Shown: piece by piece, positions 26,491 through 34,799 of the stretch
Numbering within the stretch: the stretch's first letter is position 1
How the letters are laid out: each line of letters starts with the position of its first letter
DNA from: Marinobacter sp050379415
GTDB lineage: Bacteria; Pseudomonadota; Gammaproteobacteria; Pseudomonadales; Oleiphilaceae
DNA: 64,000 nucleotides
Direction: 5' to 3'
Assembly: GCF_050379415.1 (NCBI RefSeq)
Contig: NZ_JBNRLS010000006.1
Span: forward strand, 42,306 to 106,305
Translations under genes and position numbers: made by a program
The notes under the pieces: model-generated
The model's input: only the letters and a program-made list of their open reading frames with translations
Told to the model about the DNA's origin: nothing
Database searches by the model: none

Positions 26491-27066
26491 TCAGCGCTGA
26501 CCCAGCATCCGCTCTTTCAGGTTTTCCTGGGCGGGCTTATCGGACAGCCAGATTCCGAACAGCGCCTTCTTGAACGCCAGATCACCCACGGTATCCCGCA
26601 CTTCGCCGTTCTTCAGGGCCCGCACGCCCTCACCCGGCAAGTAGACCAGATCAAACACATCGCCTTCCTGGATCTCTTCCTGGAATACGGCCATGAACTG
26701 GTCGATGTTATCCTGGACCGGTGCCATGTTGCCATCGGTAGAGGCCTTGAAGCCCTCAAGAGTCGCCTCGGTCATACGCTCGCTGGTGATCATCCCCGAG
26801 ATGATGTGCAGGGTAATGGCCTGGGGCTCGTCGGCATTGATCACCGCCTCGCCGTCACTGATACTTTCTGGAACGTACAGACCACCCACATAGAGGTCCA
26901 TGAACCATTTCGAGCGGGTACCGGCGCCGTTGAGCTTCAGCTCGGTGCCCATGGCCTGATAGGTCTCGGGAACATCGACACCTTCAACGGTCAGAGCCGA
27001 GGCAGGGGCTGATAACATTGCTGTAAGGATCAGGGATGCGAATCCTGATGAGAGAGCCTTCTTCAT
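26491..27066 (-). CDS. Chalcone isomerase family exported protein
   Basis: Secreted protein with a chalcone-isomerase-like fold (bacterial chalcone_3 type). I place the start at ATG 27066 because AAGGAAAGG precedes it on the minus strand; the longer reading from 27084 swallows that site. A signal peptide (SSGFASLILTAMLSAPASA) is followed by LTVEGVDVPETYQA, KWFMDLYVGGLYVPE and an LKNGEVRDTVGDLAFKKALFGIWLSDKP C-terminal block in outline. These bacterial proteins are not flavonoid enzymes and probably bind lipids or fatty acids; the exact role is unknown. 191 residues. Confidence 0.85.
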   Translation of the reverse strand: MKKALSSGFASLILTAMLSAPASALTVEGVDVPETYQAMGTELKLNGAGTRSKWFMDLYVGGLYVPESISDGEAVINADEPQAITLHIISGMITSERMTEATLEGFKASTDGNMAPVQDNIDQFMAVFQEEIQEGDVFDLVYLPGEGVRALKNGEVRDTVGDLAFKKALFGIWLSDKPAQENLKERMLGQR

Positions 27067-27213
27067 AGTCCTTTCCTTTTCCATCGTTATTATTCAATGC
27101 GTTTTCATTCGTCACCGGGGCTCGACACCCTATCCTGCCCGGTCAACGCATTCTAACAACGACCCCGGGCAGCAGAGCGCCACCTGGTTCTCATTTGCGA
27201 GGCATAAAAACAG

Positions 27214-27244
27214 AAAAGCCAGCCAAGGTCATTGGCCGGCTTTT
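27214..27244 (-). terminator. Intrinsic terminator of rpoS
   Basis: On the minus strand, stem GCCGGCCAA / TTGGCTGGC (27240-27232 with 27226-27218, one G-U pair) with a five-base loop, then TTTT. It begins 23 bases after the rpoS stop. Confidence 0.8.
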
Positions 27245-27266
27245 CGATTACTGACGTCGGTGGAAC

Positions 27267-28256
27267 TTACTGGAACAGCAGATTACCGGAGAGGCCTTCC
27301 TTTTCCAGGATTTCCCGCAGGCGACGAAGCGCCTCCACCTGGATCTGACGTACCCGCTCGCGGGTCAGCCCGATTTCCTGACCGACTTCCTCGAGGGTAC
27401 TCACCGGATAGCCGCGCAGACCAAAGCGGCGGGAAAGCACTTCCTGCTGCTTGTCGCTGAGCTGATCAATCCAGTTCTCGAGGCAGGAACACATGTTGTT
27501 GTCCTGCAGCAAGTCCGCCGGATCCGAGGCACCTTCGTCTGCCACGGTATCGAGCAGGGATTTCTCACCTCCGGCACCGATCGGGGTGTCCATGGAGGCA
27601 ACCCGCTCATTAAGGCCCAGCAGTCGCTTCACGTCCGACGCCGGCTTATCGACCATCTGAGCGATCTCTTCCGCAGAAGGCTCATGATCCAGTTTCTGGG
27701 TCAGCTCCCGGGCCGCACGCAGATACAGGTTGAGTTCCTTGACCACATGAATCGGCAGACGGATAGTCCGGGTCTGGTTCATGATGGCCCGTTCGATAGT
27801 CTGGCGAATCCACCAGGTCGCATAGGTGGAGAACCGGAAGCCACGCTCGGGATCGAACTTCTCGACCGCACGAATCAGGCCCAGGTTACCCTCCTCAATC
27901 AGGTCAAGCAGGGTAAGACCGCGGTTGACGTACCGGCGGGCGATCTTGACCACCAGGCGCAGGTTGCTTTCAATCATGCGTTTACGCCCTGACTCCTCGC
28001 CTTTGCGGGCGAGACGGGCGAAGTAGACTTCCTCTTCCGGCGTCAGGAGGGGTGAAAAACCGATTTCGTTGAGATAGAGCTGGGTTGCGTCCAGCTGCTT
28101 CTGGCTGGTGAAGTACCGTCCCTGAGTGGAGATTTCCTCTTCATCGGCGCTGCCCGCCGACTCCTTTTCAACTTTCTCTTCTGCTAGCACTTGATCCTCG
28201 GAATCATCCAGATCCTCGACACGATCAACAATGATGTCTTCTTGCTCTGCTGACAT
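27267..28256 (-). CDS. rpoS: RNA polymerase sigma factor RpoS
   Basis: Sigma-70 group 2 factor that directs stationary-phase and general stress transcription. The start at ATG 28256 gives 329 residues, matching the usual 330; a GTG-type start seven codons upstream is possible. Region 1.2 is DATQLYLNEIGFSPLLTPEEE, region 2 contains NLRLVVKIARRYVNRGLTLLDLIEEGN and FSTYATWWIRQTIERAIMNQ, region 4.2 VGQEIGLTRERVRQIQVEALRRLRE. The acidic N-terminal 50 residues and gene order with nlpD identify RpoS rather than RpoD or RpoH. The 206-base gap to nlpD, plus nlpD itself, probably carries its promoter. Confidence 0.97.
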   Translation of the reverse strand: MSAEQEDIIVDRVEDLDDSEDQVLAEEKVEKESAGSADEEEISTQGRYFTSQKQLDATQLYLNEIGFSPLLTPEEEVYFARLARKGEESGRKRMIESNLRLVVKIARRYVNRGLTLLDLIEEGNLGLIRAVEKFDPERGFRFSTYATWWIRQTIERAIMNQTRTIRLPIHVVKELNLYLRAARELTQKLDHEPSAEEIAQMVDKPASDVKRLLGLNERVASMDTPIGAGGEKSLLDTVADEGASDPADLLQDNNMCSCLENWIDQLSDKQQEVLSRRFGLRGYPVSTLEEVGQEIGLTRERVRQIQVEALRRLREILEKEGLSGNLLFQ

Positions 28257-28462
28257 GTTTCTTGCCCCGCCTCTCAATAATCCTGTGGAAGGTCCGATAC
28301 TTCTTCTTATCCCGGACTCTAATTCATTCGTCTTCGTTTTATTCAGGACATTTGTTGTTTGGCCAAATCCGGCCGGATCATTCTTGTTATTTTGTCGTAC
28401 GCGGTTTCTGTCAGTGCCGGCCTCCAGGCTTGCAACAGCGATCCTGGCTGCTTGCGTGAGCG

Positions 28463-29260
28463 CTAGCGGGGTGGCAGGTAATGGAGTGGATCGACAGGGT
28501 TGCCATTCTTCCGGATTTCAAAATGCAACATGGGTCGTTCCGCACCGCTGCTCCCGAGCTCTGCGATCACCTGTCCGGCGTTAACGTCCTCCCCTTCCTG
28601 CACCAGAATCTTCCGGTTATGGGCGTAAGCACTCAAGTAGTGCTCGTTGTGATTCACGATAATGAGGTTACCGTAACCAAGCAACCCGTTACCGGCGTAG
28701 ACCACATTTCCTCTGGCCGCCGCTTTCACAGCATCGCCGGCTTTTCCGGCAATATCAATACCTTTATTGACTTTTCCGGATGTTGAATATCCTGCAATTA
28801 CGGTGCCAGCGTGCGGCCAGCGCCAGCTGACGCTGGCGACAGTTTGCGAGCGTTTGTCCAGGGACTCGCCGGGCGCTGCAGGCCTGGTAACTTTCGGCCT
28901 GGGTGCCGATTTTGGCGTCGGCGCCGGGGGTGCAGCCCTGGATGGAGCCGCGGCAACCCTCTGCTTCTGACTATTCTGGCCAGAAGATGTGACAGTTCCG
29001 CGAAGGTCCAGGCGCAGCACCTGGCCGGGTTTGATAGTCCAGGGAGGCCCAATGCCGTTGGCACTGCCCAGTTCCCGGTAGTCGCGGCCATAACGCCAGG
29101 CAATCCGGTAGAGGGTTTCGCCGGGCTGAACGACGTGTCGTCCCCAGTACACGGGCGGGTTGTAGAGATCGTCCTGGTAGATCGCCGAAGTGTTGCAGGC
29201 CGTGAGCGCAACTACGCCCAGTGCGACCAGGAGCATTTTCAGGAAACGAGGCCGGGGCAT
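28463..29260 (-). CDS. nlpD: NlpD-type LysM/LytM lipoprotein, amidase activator
   Basis: Outer-membrane lipoprotein that activates a septal amidase (AmiC in E. coli). I place the start at ATG 29260: this gives a short basic N-terminus and the lipobox LTAC (VVALTACNTS). The 22 extra residues from 29326 lack a ribosome site. A LysM domain (HVVQPGETLYRIAWRYGRDY) is followed by a Pro/Ala-rich linker and a C-terminal LytM domain. In that domain the metal-binding His of active M23 enzymes is replaced (NKGIDIAGK), as in E. coli NlpD, so it should be catalytically inactive. 265 residues; upstream of rpoS. Confidence 0.94.
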   Translation of the reverse strand: MPRPRFLKMLLVALGVVALTACNTSAIYQDDLYNPPVYWGRHVVQPGETLYRIAWRYGRDYRELGSANGIGPPWTIKPGQVLRLDLRGTVTSSGQNSQKQRVAAAPSRAAPPAPTPKSAPRPKVTRPAAPGESLDKRSQTVASVSWRWPHAGTVIAGYSTSGKVNKGIDIAGKAGDAVKAAARGNVVYAGNGLLGYGNLIIVNHNEHYLSAYAHNRKILVQEGEDVNAGQVIAELGSSGAERPMLHFEIRKNGNPVDPLHYLPPR

Positions 29261-29465
29261 GGCACCTGGGTGGAACCGCGGAAAGGCCGACCGAGCGGCA
29301 TTGACGAGCCCACGCAAAAATCTCACAGGAATAAAGCTGCCCCAGTTATGAAAAATCCGTCTAAAAAGACCGAAGGATCAATCCAGATTCTAAAGTTTTT
29401 ATAGTAACTCGCTAATTTATTGCACATTTCCAGAGGCAATCCAAGTTACGTGCTGGTTGCCCTTG

Positions 29466-30437
29466 TTACCGTGGGGAACACTGATTCTGTGCGTCAGGTA
29501 ACACTTTTCGATTCCCGACCCACTCAATCGCCAGCACCAACAGCAGCCCGACCAATGCCATCAGTAACGCCATAGGCACCTGCGGATCCTGGCCCGTCAG
29601 CTGCTCAAAGGTTGCAGGACCAATGCTGATCTCATTAAGGGGTACCTGCTCGCCGGCACTGTTGGTACGCCAGCTGAGAACCTCTTTCCAGGGCCAGACC
29701 TTGTTCAGCGCCCCGACCATGAAACCGGTCAGCAGTGCCAGCACCATGTCGTGAAAATGATGAAATGCCCAGGTAATCAGACGCGCGATCGACAGCAACC
29801 CGACCAGGCACCCGGCCATGAACAACGCCAGAACCCCGAGGTCCGCCGCCTTGATCGCTGCCAGAACCGGCGCGTACATACCGATAATCACCAGGATGAA
29901 GCTCCCGGAAATCCCCGGCAGGATCATGGCGCAGATCGCCAGGGCGCCGGAACCGAAAAATGCCAGTGCCGATGGAGAGAGCTCGCCGCCGGACAGCGTG
30001 GTGACCCACCAGGCTACGGCAATGCCAGCAATCAATGGCAGCAACAGGGAAACGCGATAGCGGCGAACCTGCCGACCGACATGCCAGACAGACGCCACGA
30101 TCAGCCCGAAGAAAAAGCTCCAGATCAGGATCGGATAGTTCGCCAGGGCGAAGCTTATGGCCGAGGCCAGGGTCACAATGCTGGACAGGATGCCCGCCAG
30201 CAGGCAGACCAGAAAGGTACCATCACAGGCGGCCCAGAACGCCCGGAACCGCCCCTTGAACAATTCCCGGAAAACAGCAACCGGGACGGCATTGATGGCT
30301 TCCAGCAAACGGAAATAGATGCCGGTGATGAATGCGATGGTGCCACCGGACACACCGGGAACAATATCGGCTGCGCCCATGGCCATGCCACGCAGGAAAA
30401 CGGCAGCGGGATGCTGATTTCTCTGAACGTCAGGCAT
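29466..30437 (-). CDS. DUF368 domain-containing membrane protein
   Basis: Polytopic membrane protein with about eight to ten hydrophobic helices. The DUF368 hallmark FLRGMAMGAADIVPGVSGGTIAFITGIY is near the N-terminus and a second related repeat, ICAMILPGISGSFILVIIG, lies in the middle; the two PG(V/I)SG loops suggest an internally duplicated transporter fold. Members of the family, such as PopT, have been linked to polyprenyl-phosphate recycling across the inner membrane; applying that here is inference. The ATG at 30437 gives about 323 residues. A GTG at 30470 overlapping the pcm stop (GTGA) is an equally possible start. It sits between pcm and nlpD. Confidence 0.87.
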   Translation of the reverse strand: MPDVQRNQHPAAVFLRGMAMGAADIVPGVSGGTIAFITGIYFRLLEAINAVPVAVFRELFKGRFRAFWAACDGTFLVCLLAGILSSIVTLASAISFALANYPILIWSFFFGLIVASVWHVGRQVRRYRVSLLLPLIAGIAVAWWVTTLSGGELSPSALAFFGSGALAICAMILPGISGSFILVIIGMYAPVLAAIKAADLGVLALFMAGCLVGLLSIARLITWAFHHFHDMVLALLTGFMVGALNKVWPWKEVLSWRTNSAGEQVPLNEISIGPATFEQLTGQDPQVPMALLMALVGLLLVLAIEWVGNRKVLPDAQNQCSPR

Positions 30438-30466
30438 GGCTTCGTTTGATCCGTCACTCGATTTCC

Positions 30467-31123
30467 TCACCGGATCACGCCCCCGAGCAGGGGGACGAAG
30501 TGCACGGGCTCAAGCTCCCGCCGTTCAAAATGCTCGCCACGGCGTACGACTTCCACCAACACCTGTTTCTCCTCTCCGACCGGGGCAATCAGAACCCCGT
30601 TATCCGCCAGCTGCGCCAGCAACTCTTTCGGCACATCGCCGGGTGCGGCGGTGACGATGATACCGTCAAACGGTCCCCGCTCCGGCCAACCCATGCCACC
30701 ATCAGCGTGCTTGAGCAGGACATTGCGCACACCCAGCTGCCGCAAACGGTCCCGGGCACGATCCTGTAAAGGCTTGATGCGCTCAACGCTGTACACTTCC
30801 TCGAACAGCTTCGACAGCACCGCCGTCTGGTATCCGGAGCCGGTCCCCAGCTCCAGGATACGAGCCGGCCCATGGTGATGCAGGATCTCGGTCATACGGG
30901 CAACGATATAGGGCTGGGACAAGGTTTGTCCGTAGCCGATCGGAAGCGAGGTATCCTCATAGGCCCGATGGGCCAGCGCCTCGTCCAGAAAGATGTGACG
31001 GGGTACCTCACCGATGATTTCCAACACCCTGTCGGACTCGATCCCGGATTCCCGCAGCCGCTGAACCAGGCGCATCCGAGTGCGCCGGGAGGTCATTCCA
31101 ATTCCCTGGAGCTGGGCACTCAT
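30467..31123 (-). CDS. pcm: Protein-L-isoaspartate O-methyltransferase
   Basis: SAM-dependent repair enzyme that methylates isoaspartyl residues in aged proteins. The start at ATG 31123 overlaps the surE TGA (ATGA). SAM-binding motifs are ILELGTGSGYQTAVLSKL, VYSVERIKPL and FDGIIVTAAPGDVPKELLAQL; the upstream block LPIGYGQTLSQPYIVARMTE is the family substrate signature. 218 residues. The surE-pcm pairing near rpoS is classical. Confidence 0.97.
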   Translation of the reverse strand: MSAQLQGIGMTSRRTRMRLVQRLRESGIESDRVLEIIGEVPRHIFLDEALAHRAYEDTSLPIGYGQTLSQPYIVARMTEILHHHGPARILELGTGSGYQTAVLSKLFEEVYSVERIKPLQDRARDRLRQLGVRNVLLKHADGGMGWPERGPFDGIIVTAAPGDVPKELLAQLADNGVLIAPVGEEKQVLVEVVRRGEHFERRELEPVHFVPLLGGVIR

Positions 31124-31890
31124 GACGACAGCCCTCCATCGGAAACCAGTTCCTCGACCCACTCCCGCAGCGGCACCAGCGCCTCATGGCGGGTCATATC
31201 AATGTGAACCGGGGTGATCGATACATAGCCCTCGCGGACCGCATGAAAATCCGTTCCAGGGCCGGCATCGCCGCCCTCTCCGGCGGCTCCGATCCAGTAC
31301 CTCTGCTTGCCCCTCGGACAGGTCATGGGCACAGCCCCTTCGGCACGTTCCCGGTGGCCGAGGCGAGTGACACGAATACCGGCCAGCTGCTCCCACGGCA
31401 GGTCGGGAACATTCACATTCAGGATCGAGCGGGGCCCAAGCTGAAGCGGACGGTTCTGCTCCAGGAGCATACGGACAACCCGGGCGGCGGTCTCGTAATG
31501 GAAATGGCCGTCGTTCACCAGGGACACCGCAATCGCCGGCAAACCGAGGTGACGTCCTTCGGTAGCGGCAGCCACCGTGCCGGAATAAATGATGTCATCA
31601 CCCAGGTTGGCGTGGGTGTTGATACCGGACACCACGCGATCAAAGGATTCCTCGAACAGACCATTCACCGCCAGATGCACGCAATCGGTAGGCGTGCCAT
31701 CCACGGAATGGAATCCGTTGGGGTGCTCCTCGACGGTAAGGGGCCGGTTCAGGGTAAGTGCGTTACTCGCACCACTGTGGTCCCGGTCCGGGGCCACGAC
31801 TTCAAGATCTCCCAGGCCCTGAAGCCCCTCATAGAGGGCGACAAGCCCCGGCGAATGCACACCATCATCATTCGATAACAGAATTCGCAC
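31120..31890 (-). CDS. surE: 5'/3'-nucleotidase SurE
   Basis: Metal-dependent survival-protein nucleotidase acting on nucleoside monophosphates and short polyphosphate. I choose GTG 31890 because it gives the canonical N-terminus MRILLSNDDGVHSPGL and follows GGAG at a spacing of six to seven; a GTG at 31908 only adds six atypical residues. Metal ligands are the DD of NDDG, the Ser in HSGASNALT and Asn in VSGINTHANLGDDIIYSGTVAAA. 256 residues. Coupled to pcm downstream. Confidence 0.96.
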   Translation of the reverse strand: MRILLSNDDGVHSPGLVALYEGLQGLGDLEVVAPDRDHSGASNALTLNRPLTVEEHPNGFHSVDGTPTDCVHLAVNGLFEESFDRVVSGINTHANLGDDIIYSGTVAAATEGRHLGLPAIAVSLVNDGHFHYETAARVVRMLLEQNRPLQLGPRSILNVNVPDLPWEQLAGIRVTRLGHRERAEGAVPMTCPRGKQRYWIGAAGEGGDAGPGTDFHAVREGYVSITPVHIDMTRHEALVPLREWVEELVSDGGLSS

Positions 31891-31911
31891 AGTGTTCTCC
31901 GCTAGCACTTT

Positions 31912-32964
31912 TTATTCGTTATGACGGCCGAGGCTCATGTCCTCCAGCTCGAAAATATCGCCCAGCACGGTGGTGGCATACTGGCCAGGCGGCAAAACAA
32001 AACAAATCAAGAGGGTATCTCCGCCCTGCCACTCCCAGTCCAGCTCCTGCGGCTGAACAACCAGTGGCCGGCGCTCCGGCTGCATCCGCGTGGCAGCAAA
32101 CAACCGTTCAAGCTCCGGCCACTTACCGACCACGTCCCGCTCCAAGGCTTCCTGACCATCGGTTGCGGTGGTCCCGCCATCGCCCCACATCGGCCCCGTG
32201 GGCCCGACAGCGCTCTCTGCCGGCTCTCCCGGCAGGCAGGTGTTCCAGCTACCATCCGATACCCGCGTAGCAAGCACCTCGTTGAACAACCAGGATCTCG
32301 CCGCCGAAAAGTACAATACGTTTTTCGATCCATCCCTGCCACCTCGGGAGCCACGTTTTGCGCGACCTGCCCGGCGGTTCAGTTGCGAGGGATCCATCTG
32401 CAGGGCCCGGTCAAGGTTGCCACCATCACGGCCAAAGCGCTGCGGCCCGAAGTAATTGGGCGCGCCCTGCTCTCCAAGGCGATTCAATGCTTCGTCAATC
32501 TCCGCCCTCGGACCCTCAACGCTCCTCAGCACGATGACAAACCGGTTACCCGAATGCTCCCCCCGACGCAATTTCCGGGGCGCCCTCGCCGACGCCAACA
32601 CGCGCCAGTGCCCGGCCACCTCCCGGATAAAATCAGCGTCCCCGGTGTCCATACCCGGGCGGTAAAGACTGAACCATTGGCGGGTTACCGCGTGGCGATC
32701 CTTGAGCCCACAAAACCCGACATCAAAACTGCGACACCCGGCCATCCGCGCCAACTGCCTGGCTACAAACTCGGTGTTATCGCCCTTCTTCTCGAGGCAG
32801 AGACAAAGATGCTCACCTTCGCCGGGAACCAGCTCGGAAACCGCCAGGACTTCCTCGACCCGGAAATCCTCGGGAACGCTCTTCAGCTGCGCGCTGGCAA
32901 CCCGACCGTGACTGGTTGGCCAGTCCAGGCGCCATTGATGGCCTGTGGTGTTTTGACTGCTCAC
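31912..32964 (-). CDS. truD: tRNA pseudouridine(13) synthase TruD
   Basis: Makes pseudouridine at position 13 of tRNA(Glu). The catalytic Asp is in FCGLKDRHAVTRQWFSLY, and the TruD domain proper shows GAPNYFGPQRFGRDGGN and a later ARSWLFNEVLATRV block. The N-terminal VPEDFRVEEVLAVSE-type motif is also typical. 350 residues. Its ATG overlaps the ispF stop by four bases; ispF-truD-surE is a conserved order. Confidence 0.96.
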   Translation of the reverse strand: MSSQNTTGHQWRLDWPTSHGRVASAQLKSVPEDFRVEEVLAVSELVPGEGEHLCLCLEKKGDNTEFVARQLARMAGCRSFDVGFCGLKDRHAVTRQWFSLYRPGMDTGDADFIREVAGHWRVLASARAPRKLRRGEHSGNRFVIVLRSVEGPRAEIDEALNRLGEQGAPNYFGPQRFGRDGGNLDRALQMDPSQLNRRAGRAKRGSRGGRDGSKNVLYFSAARSWLFNEVLATRVSDGSWNTCLPGEPAESAVGPTGPMWGDGGTTATDGQEALERDVVGKWPELERLFAATRMQPERRPLVVQPQELDWEWQGGDTLLICFVLPPGQYATTVLGDIFELEDMSLGRHNE

Positions 32965-33440
32965 GTGCTCACCGGCTCAAGCAGACAGATTGCCTGACAG
33001 GCAATCCCCTCGCCCCGCCCCGTAAAACCCAGCTTCTCCGTGGTGGTCGCCTTGACGCTCACCCGGTTCGCGGCAATCCCCAGATCCTCGGCAATGTTCA
33101 GACGCATGGCGTCGACATGGGGTGCCATCTTCGGCGCCTGGGCAATGATCGTGCTGTCCACGTTCACCACCTCGAAGCCCTCGTCACGCACCCGGGCCAT
33201 CACCCGGCGCAGCAGATCCCGGCTGTCGGCGCCGGCCCATTCGTCACTGGTATCCGGAAACAGATGGCCGATATCCCCCAGGGCAACGGCCCCGAGCAGC
33301 GCGTCCGCCAGGGCATGGAGCAACACATCCCCATCAGAATGCGCCTTCAGGCCCTGACTGTGGGGAATCTGGACACCACCAAGAATGACGGAATCACCTT
33401 CGCAAAAGGCATGGACATCAAAGCCCTGACCAATCCGCAT
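32961..33440 (-). CDS. ispF: 2-C-methyl-D-erythritol 2,4-cyclodiphosphate synthase
   Basis: MEP-pathway enzyme that cyclises CDP-methylerythritol phosphate with loss of CMP. The zinc site DVHAF (Asp and His), the block HSDGDVLLHALADALLGAVALGDIG in outline, and the C-terminal VSVKATTTEKLGFTGRGEGIA identify it. 159 residues, standard trimer subunit. ispD lies 43 bases upstream on the same strand. Confidence 0.97.
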   Translation of the reverse strand: MRIGQGFDVHAFCEGDSVILGGVQIPHSQGLKAHSDGDVLLHALADALLGAVALGDIGHLFPDTSDEWAGADSRDLLRRVMARVRDEGFEVVNVDSTIIAQAPKMAPHVDAMRLNIAEDLGIAANRVSVKATTTEKLGFTGRGEGIACQAICLLEPVST

Positions 33441-33482
33441 GCTGTTCTCCGGAACGTTGAAAGGAATTTCGGGCGGAACCGG

Positions 33483-34184
33483 TTACAGCCGGCTCAGGAT
33501 AAAACCGGCCAATGCCAGATCTGACGGAACCGTAACCTTGATATTATCCGGCCGCCCCTCCACCAGAACCGGCATGTTACCGGAAAATTCCATGGCAGAG
33601 GACTCATCCGTCACCCCATACCCGGCATCAAGACACGCCTCCAGTGCCCGGGTCAGCGCCCCGAACCGGAACATCTGAGGCGTCAACGCCCGCCACAGCC
33701 TGCTGCGATCCACCGTGCCCTCCACCTCCGGCGGCTGGCCGTCGGCGGCCTGCTTCAGCGTATCCGCCACCGGAGCCGCCAACAGCCCGCCAACGGGGTG
33801 CCCGGAAAGGGTATCGATAAGGTTTGCCAGATCATCAGGATGGACACAGGGCCGGGCCGCATCATGCACCAGCACCCAATCGTTCTCATCGGCCTGCTCC
33901 TGCAACGCATGAAGCGCCGAAAGCACCGAATCGGCGCGTTCCTCACCACCGGTGCAGGTCTGGATACGGTCATCGTTGACGGCTTCGGTATCAGGCCACC
34001 AATGGTCCTGGGGGCTCAGGGGGACCATGCAGCCAGAAAAATCGGCATTATCGAGTAGGCGGGAAAGAGTAATATCGAGAATGAAACGGTTCGACAGCGT
34101 CAGGTACTGTTTCGGCACTTCTGACTTCATGCGCTTGCCAATGCCGGCAGCAGGAACAATCAACCAAAGTCTGGGGTAGGTCAT
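33483..34184 (-). CDS. ispD: 2-C-methyl-D-erythritol 4-phosphate cytidylyltransferase
   Basis: MEP-pathway nucleotidyltransferase that uses CTP. The start at ATG 34184 gives MTYPRLWLIVPAAGIGKRM with the nucleotide loop PAAGIGKRMKSEVPKQYL; a longer reading from 34247 would translate the repeat element and is rejected. Other signatures are VLVHDAARPCVHPDDL and TDESSAMEF. 233 residues. There is no convincing Shine-Dalgarno sequence before this ATG, and the palindromic element ends only about 22 bases upstream. Confidence 0.95.
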   Translation of the reverse strand: MTYPRLWLIVPAAGIGKRMKSEVPKQYLTLSNRFILDITLSRLLDNADFSGCMVPLSPQDHWWPDTEAVNDDRIQTCTGGEERADSVLSALHALQEQADENDWVLVHDAARPCVHPDDLANLIDTLSGHPVGGLLAAPVADTLKQAADGQPPEVEGTVDRSRLWRALTPQMFRFGALTRALEACLDAGYGVTDESSAMEFSGNMPVLVEGRPDNIKVTVPSDLALAGFILSRL

Positions 34185-34206
34185 AAGAGGTCTGCACGTG
34201 GTCTGG

Positions 34207-34315
34207 AGAGTGGCGGGGCAGTCCTTTCCAGGACTGTCTGTGGCCATGGATGGCCACAGTCAAGCGCACAGGGCGTGCTTGTAGCGTGTCCTGGAAAGGA
34301 CTGCCCCGCCGCTCT
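34207..34315 (-). repeat. Three-stem palindromic intergenic element, copy B (core inverted)
   Basis: The outer arms 34212-34234 and 34288-34310 are perfectly complementary over 23 bp. After one mismatch (34211 against 34311) AGAG (34207-34210) pairs with CTCT (34312-34315). The core 34235-34287, read on the minus strand, begins with GCTACAAGCAC and contains hairpin 1 (GCAC-GCCCT-GTGC) and a longer hairpin 2 (CTGTGGCCAT-CC-ATGGCCACAG). Hairpin 2 has a different stem from copies A and C but keeps pairing. It lies between ftsB and ispD. Confidence 0.83.
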
Positions 34316-34326
34316 GTGCTCCGCCC

Positions 34327-34599
34327 TTAGTTCTCAACAACCAGGAAGAAAGTCTCGTCCTCGCGAATCAACCCAAGGTTCATCCTGGCCCGCTCCTCCA
34401 ACGCCCCCTGCTCACTGCGGAGGTTCCGCACCTCCGCATAGAGGCGATCGTTACGGGCCGCCAGATCGGCATTCTCCGCACGCTGCTCGGCAATCGACTG
34501 CTCCAGGGACCACACCTGCGCAAAGCTGCCCTCCCCGACCCACAGGCGAACCTGCAGCAGGAGAATCAACACAACCATGATGGCCCAAAGCGTCTTCAT
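34327..34599 (-). CDS. ftsB: Cell division protein FtsB
   Basis: Small bitopic membrane protein of the FtsQLB divisome subcomplex. The start at ATG 34599 gives 90 residues: a short cytoplasmic N-terminus, one membrane helix (LWAIMVVLILLLQVRLWVG) and a periplasmic leucine-zipper-like coiled coil (SLEQSIAEQRAENADLAARN) ending in RARMNLGLIREDETFF, which is the conserved FtsB C-terminal block. The position between eno and ispD is the classical one. Confidence 0.94.
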   Translation of the reverse strand: MKTLWAIMVVLILLLQVRLWVGEGSFAQVWSLEQSIAEQRAENADLAARNDRLYAEVRNLRSEQGALEERARMNLGLIREDETFFLVVEN

Positions 34600-34699
34600 T
34601 CCAATTCCGTCGGAGAAATAACCGTTCAAAAATTCAACACTGACTAATGAGTATAGACCTTAGAGTAGATTAACAACAAATTCTTCTAACTGGTTGTAC

Positions 34700-34744
34700 A
34701 AAAAGGCCATCGTGTCTGAATTTTCATCCAGAACGCGATGGCCT
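34700..34744 (-). terminator. Intrinsic terminator of eno
   Basis: On the minus strand, an 8-bp perfect stem GGCCATCG / CGATGGCC (34743-34736 with 34712-34705) is followed by a T-run complementary to 34700-34704. It begins about 57 bases after the eno stop. Confidence 0.8.
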
Positions 34745-34799
34745 TAATATTTTGTTACCTACCGGCTGCCGCCGGCAAGCAGTTTTTTAACGCCGGACC

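Noticed and set aside
28463..29326. Active M23 peptidase reading for NlpD
   Set aside because: The first metal-ligand His is replaced (NKGID), as in the known non-catalytic NlpD activators.
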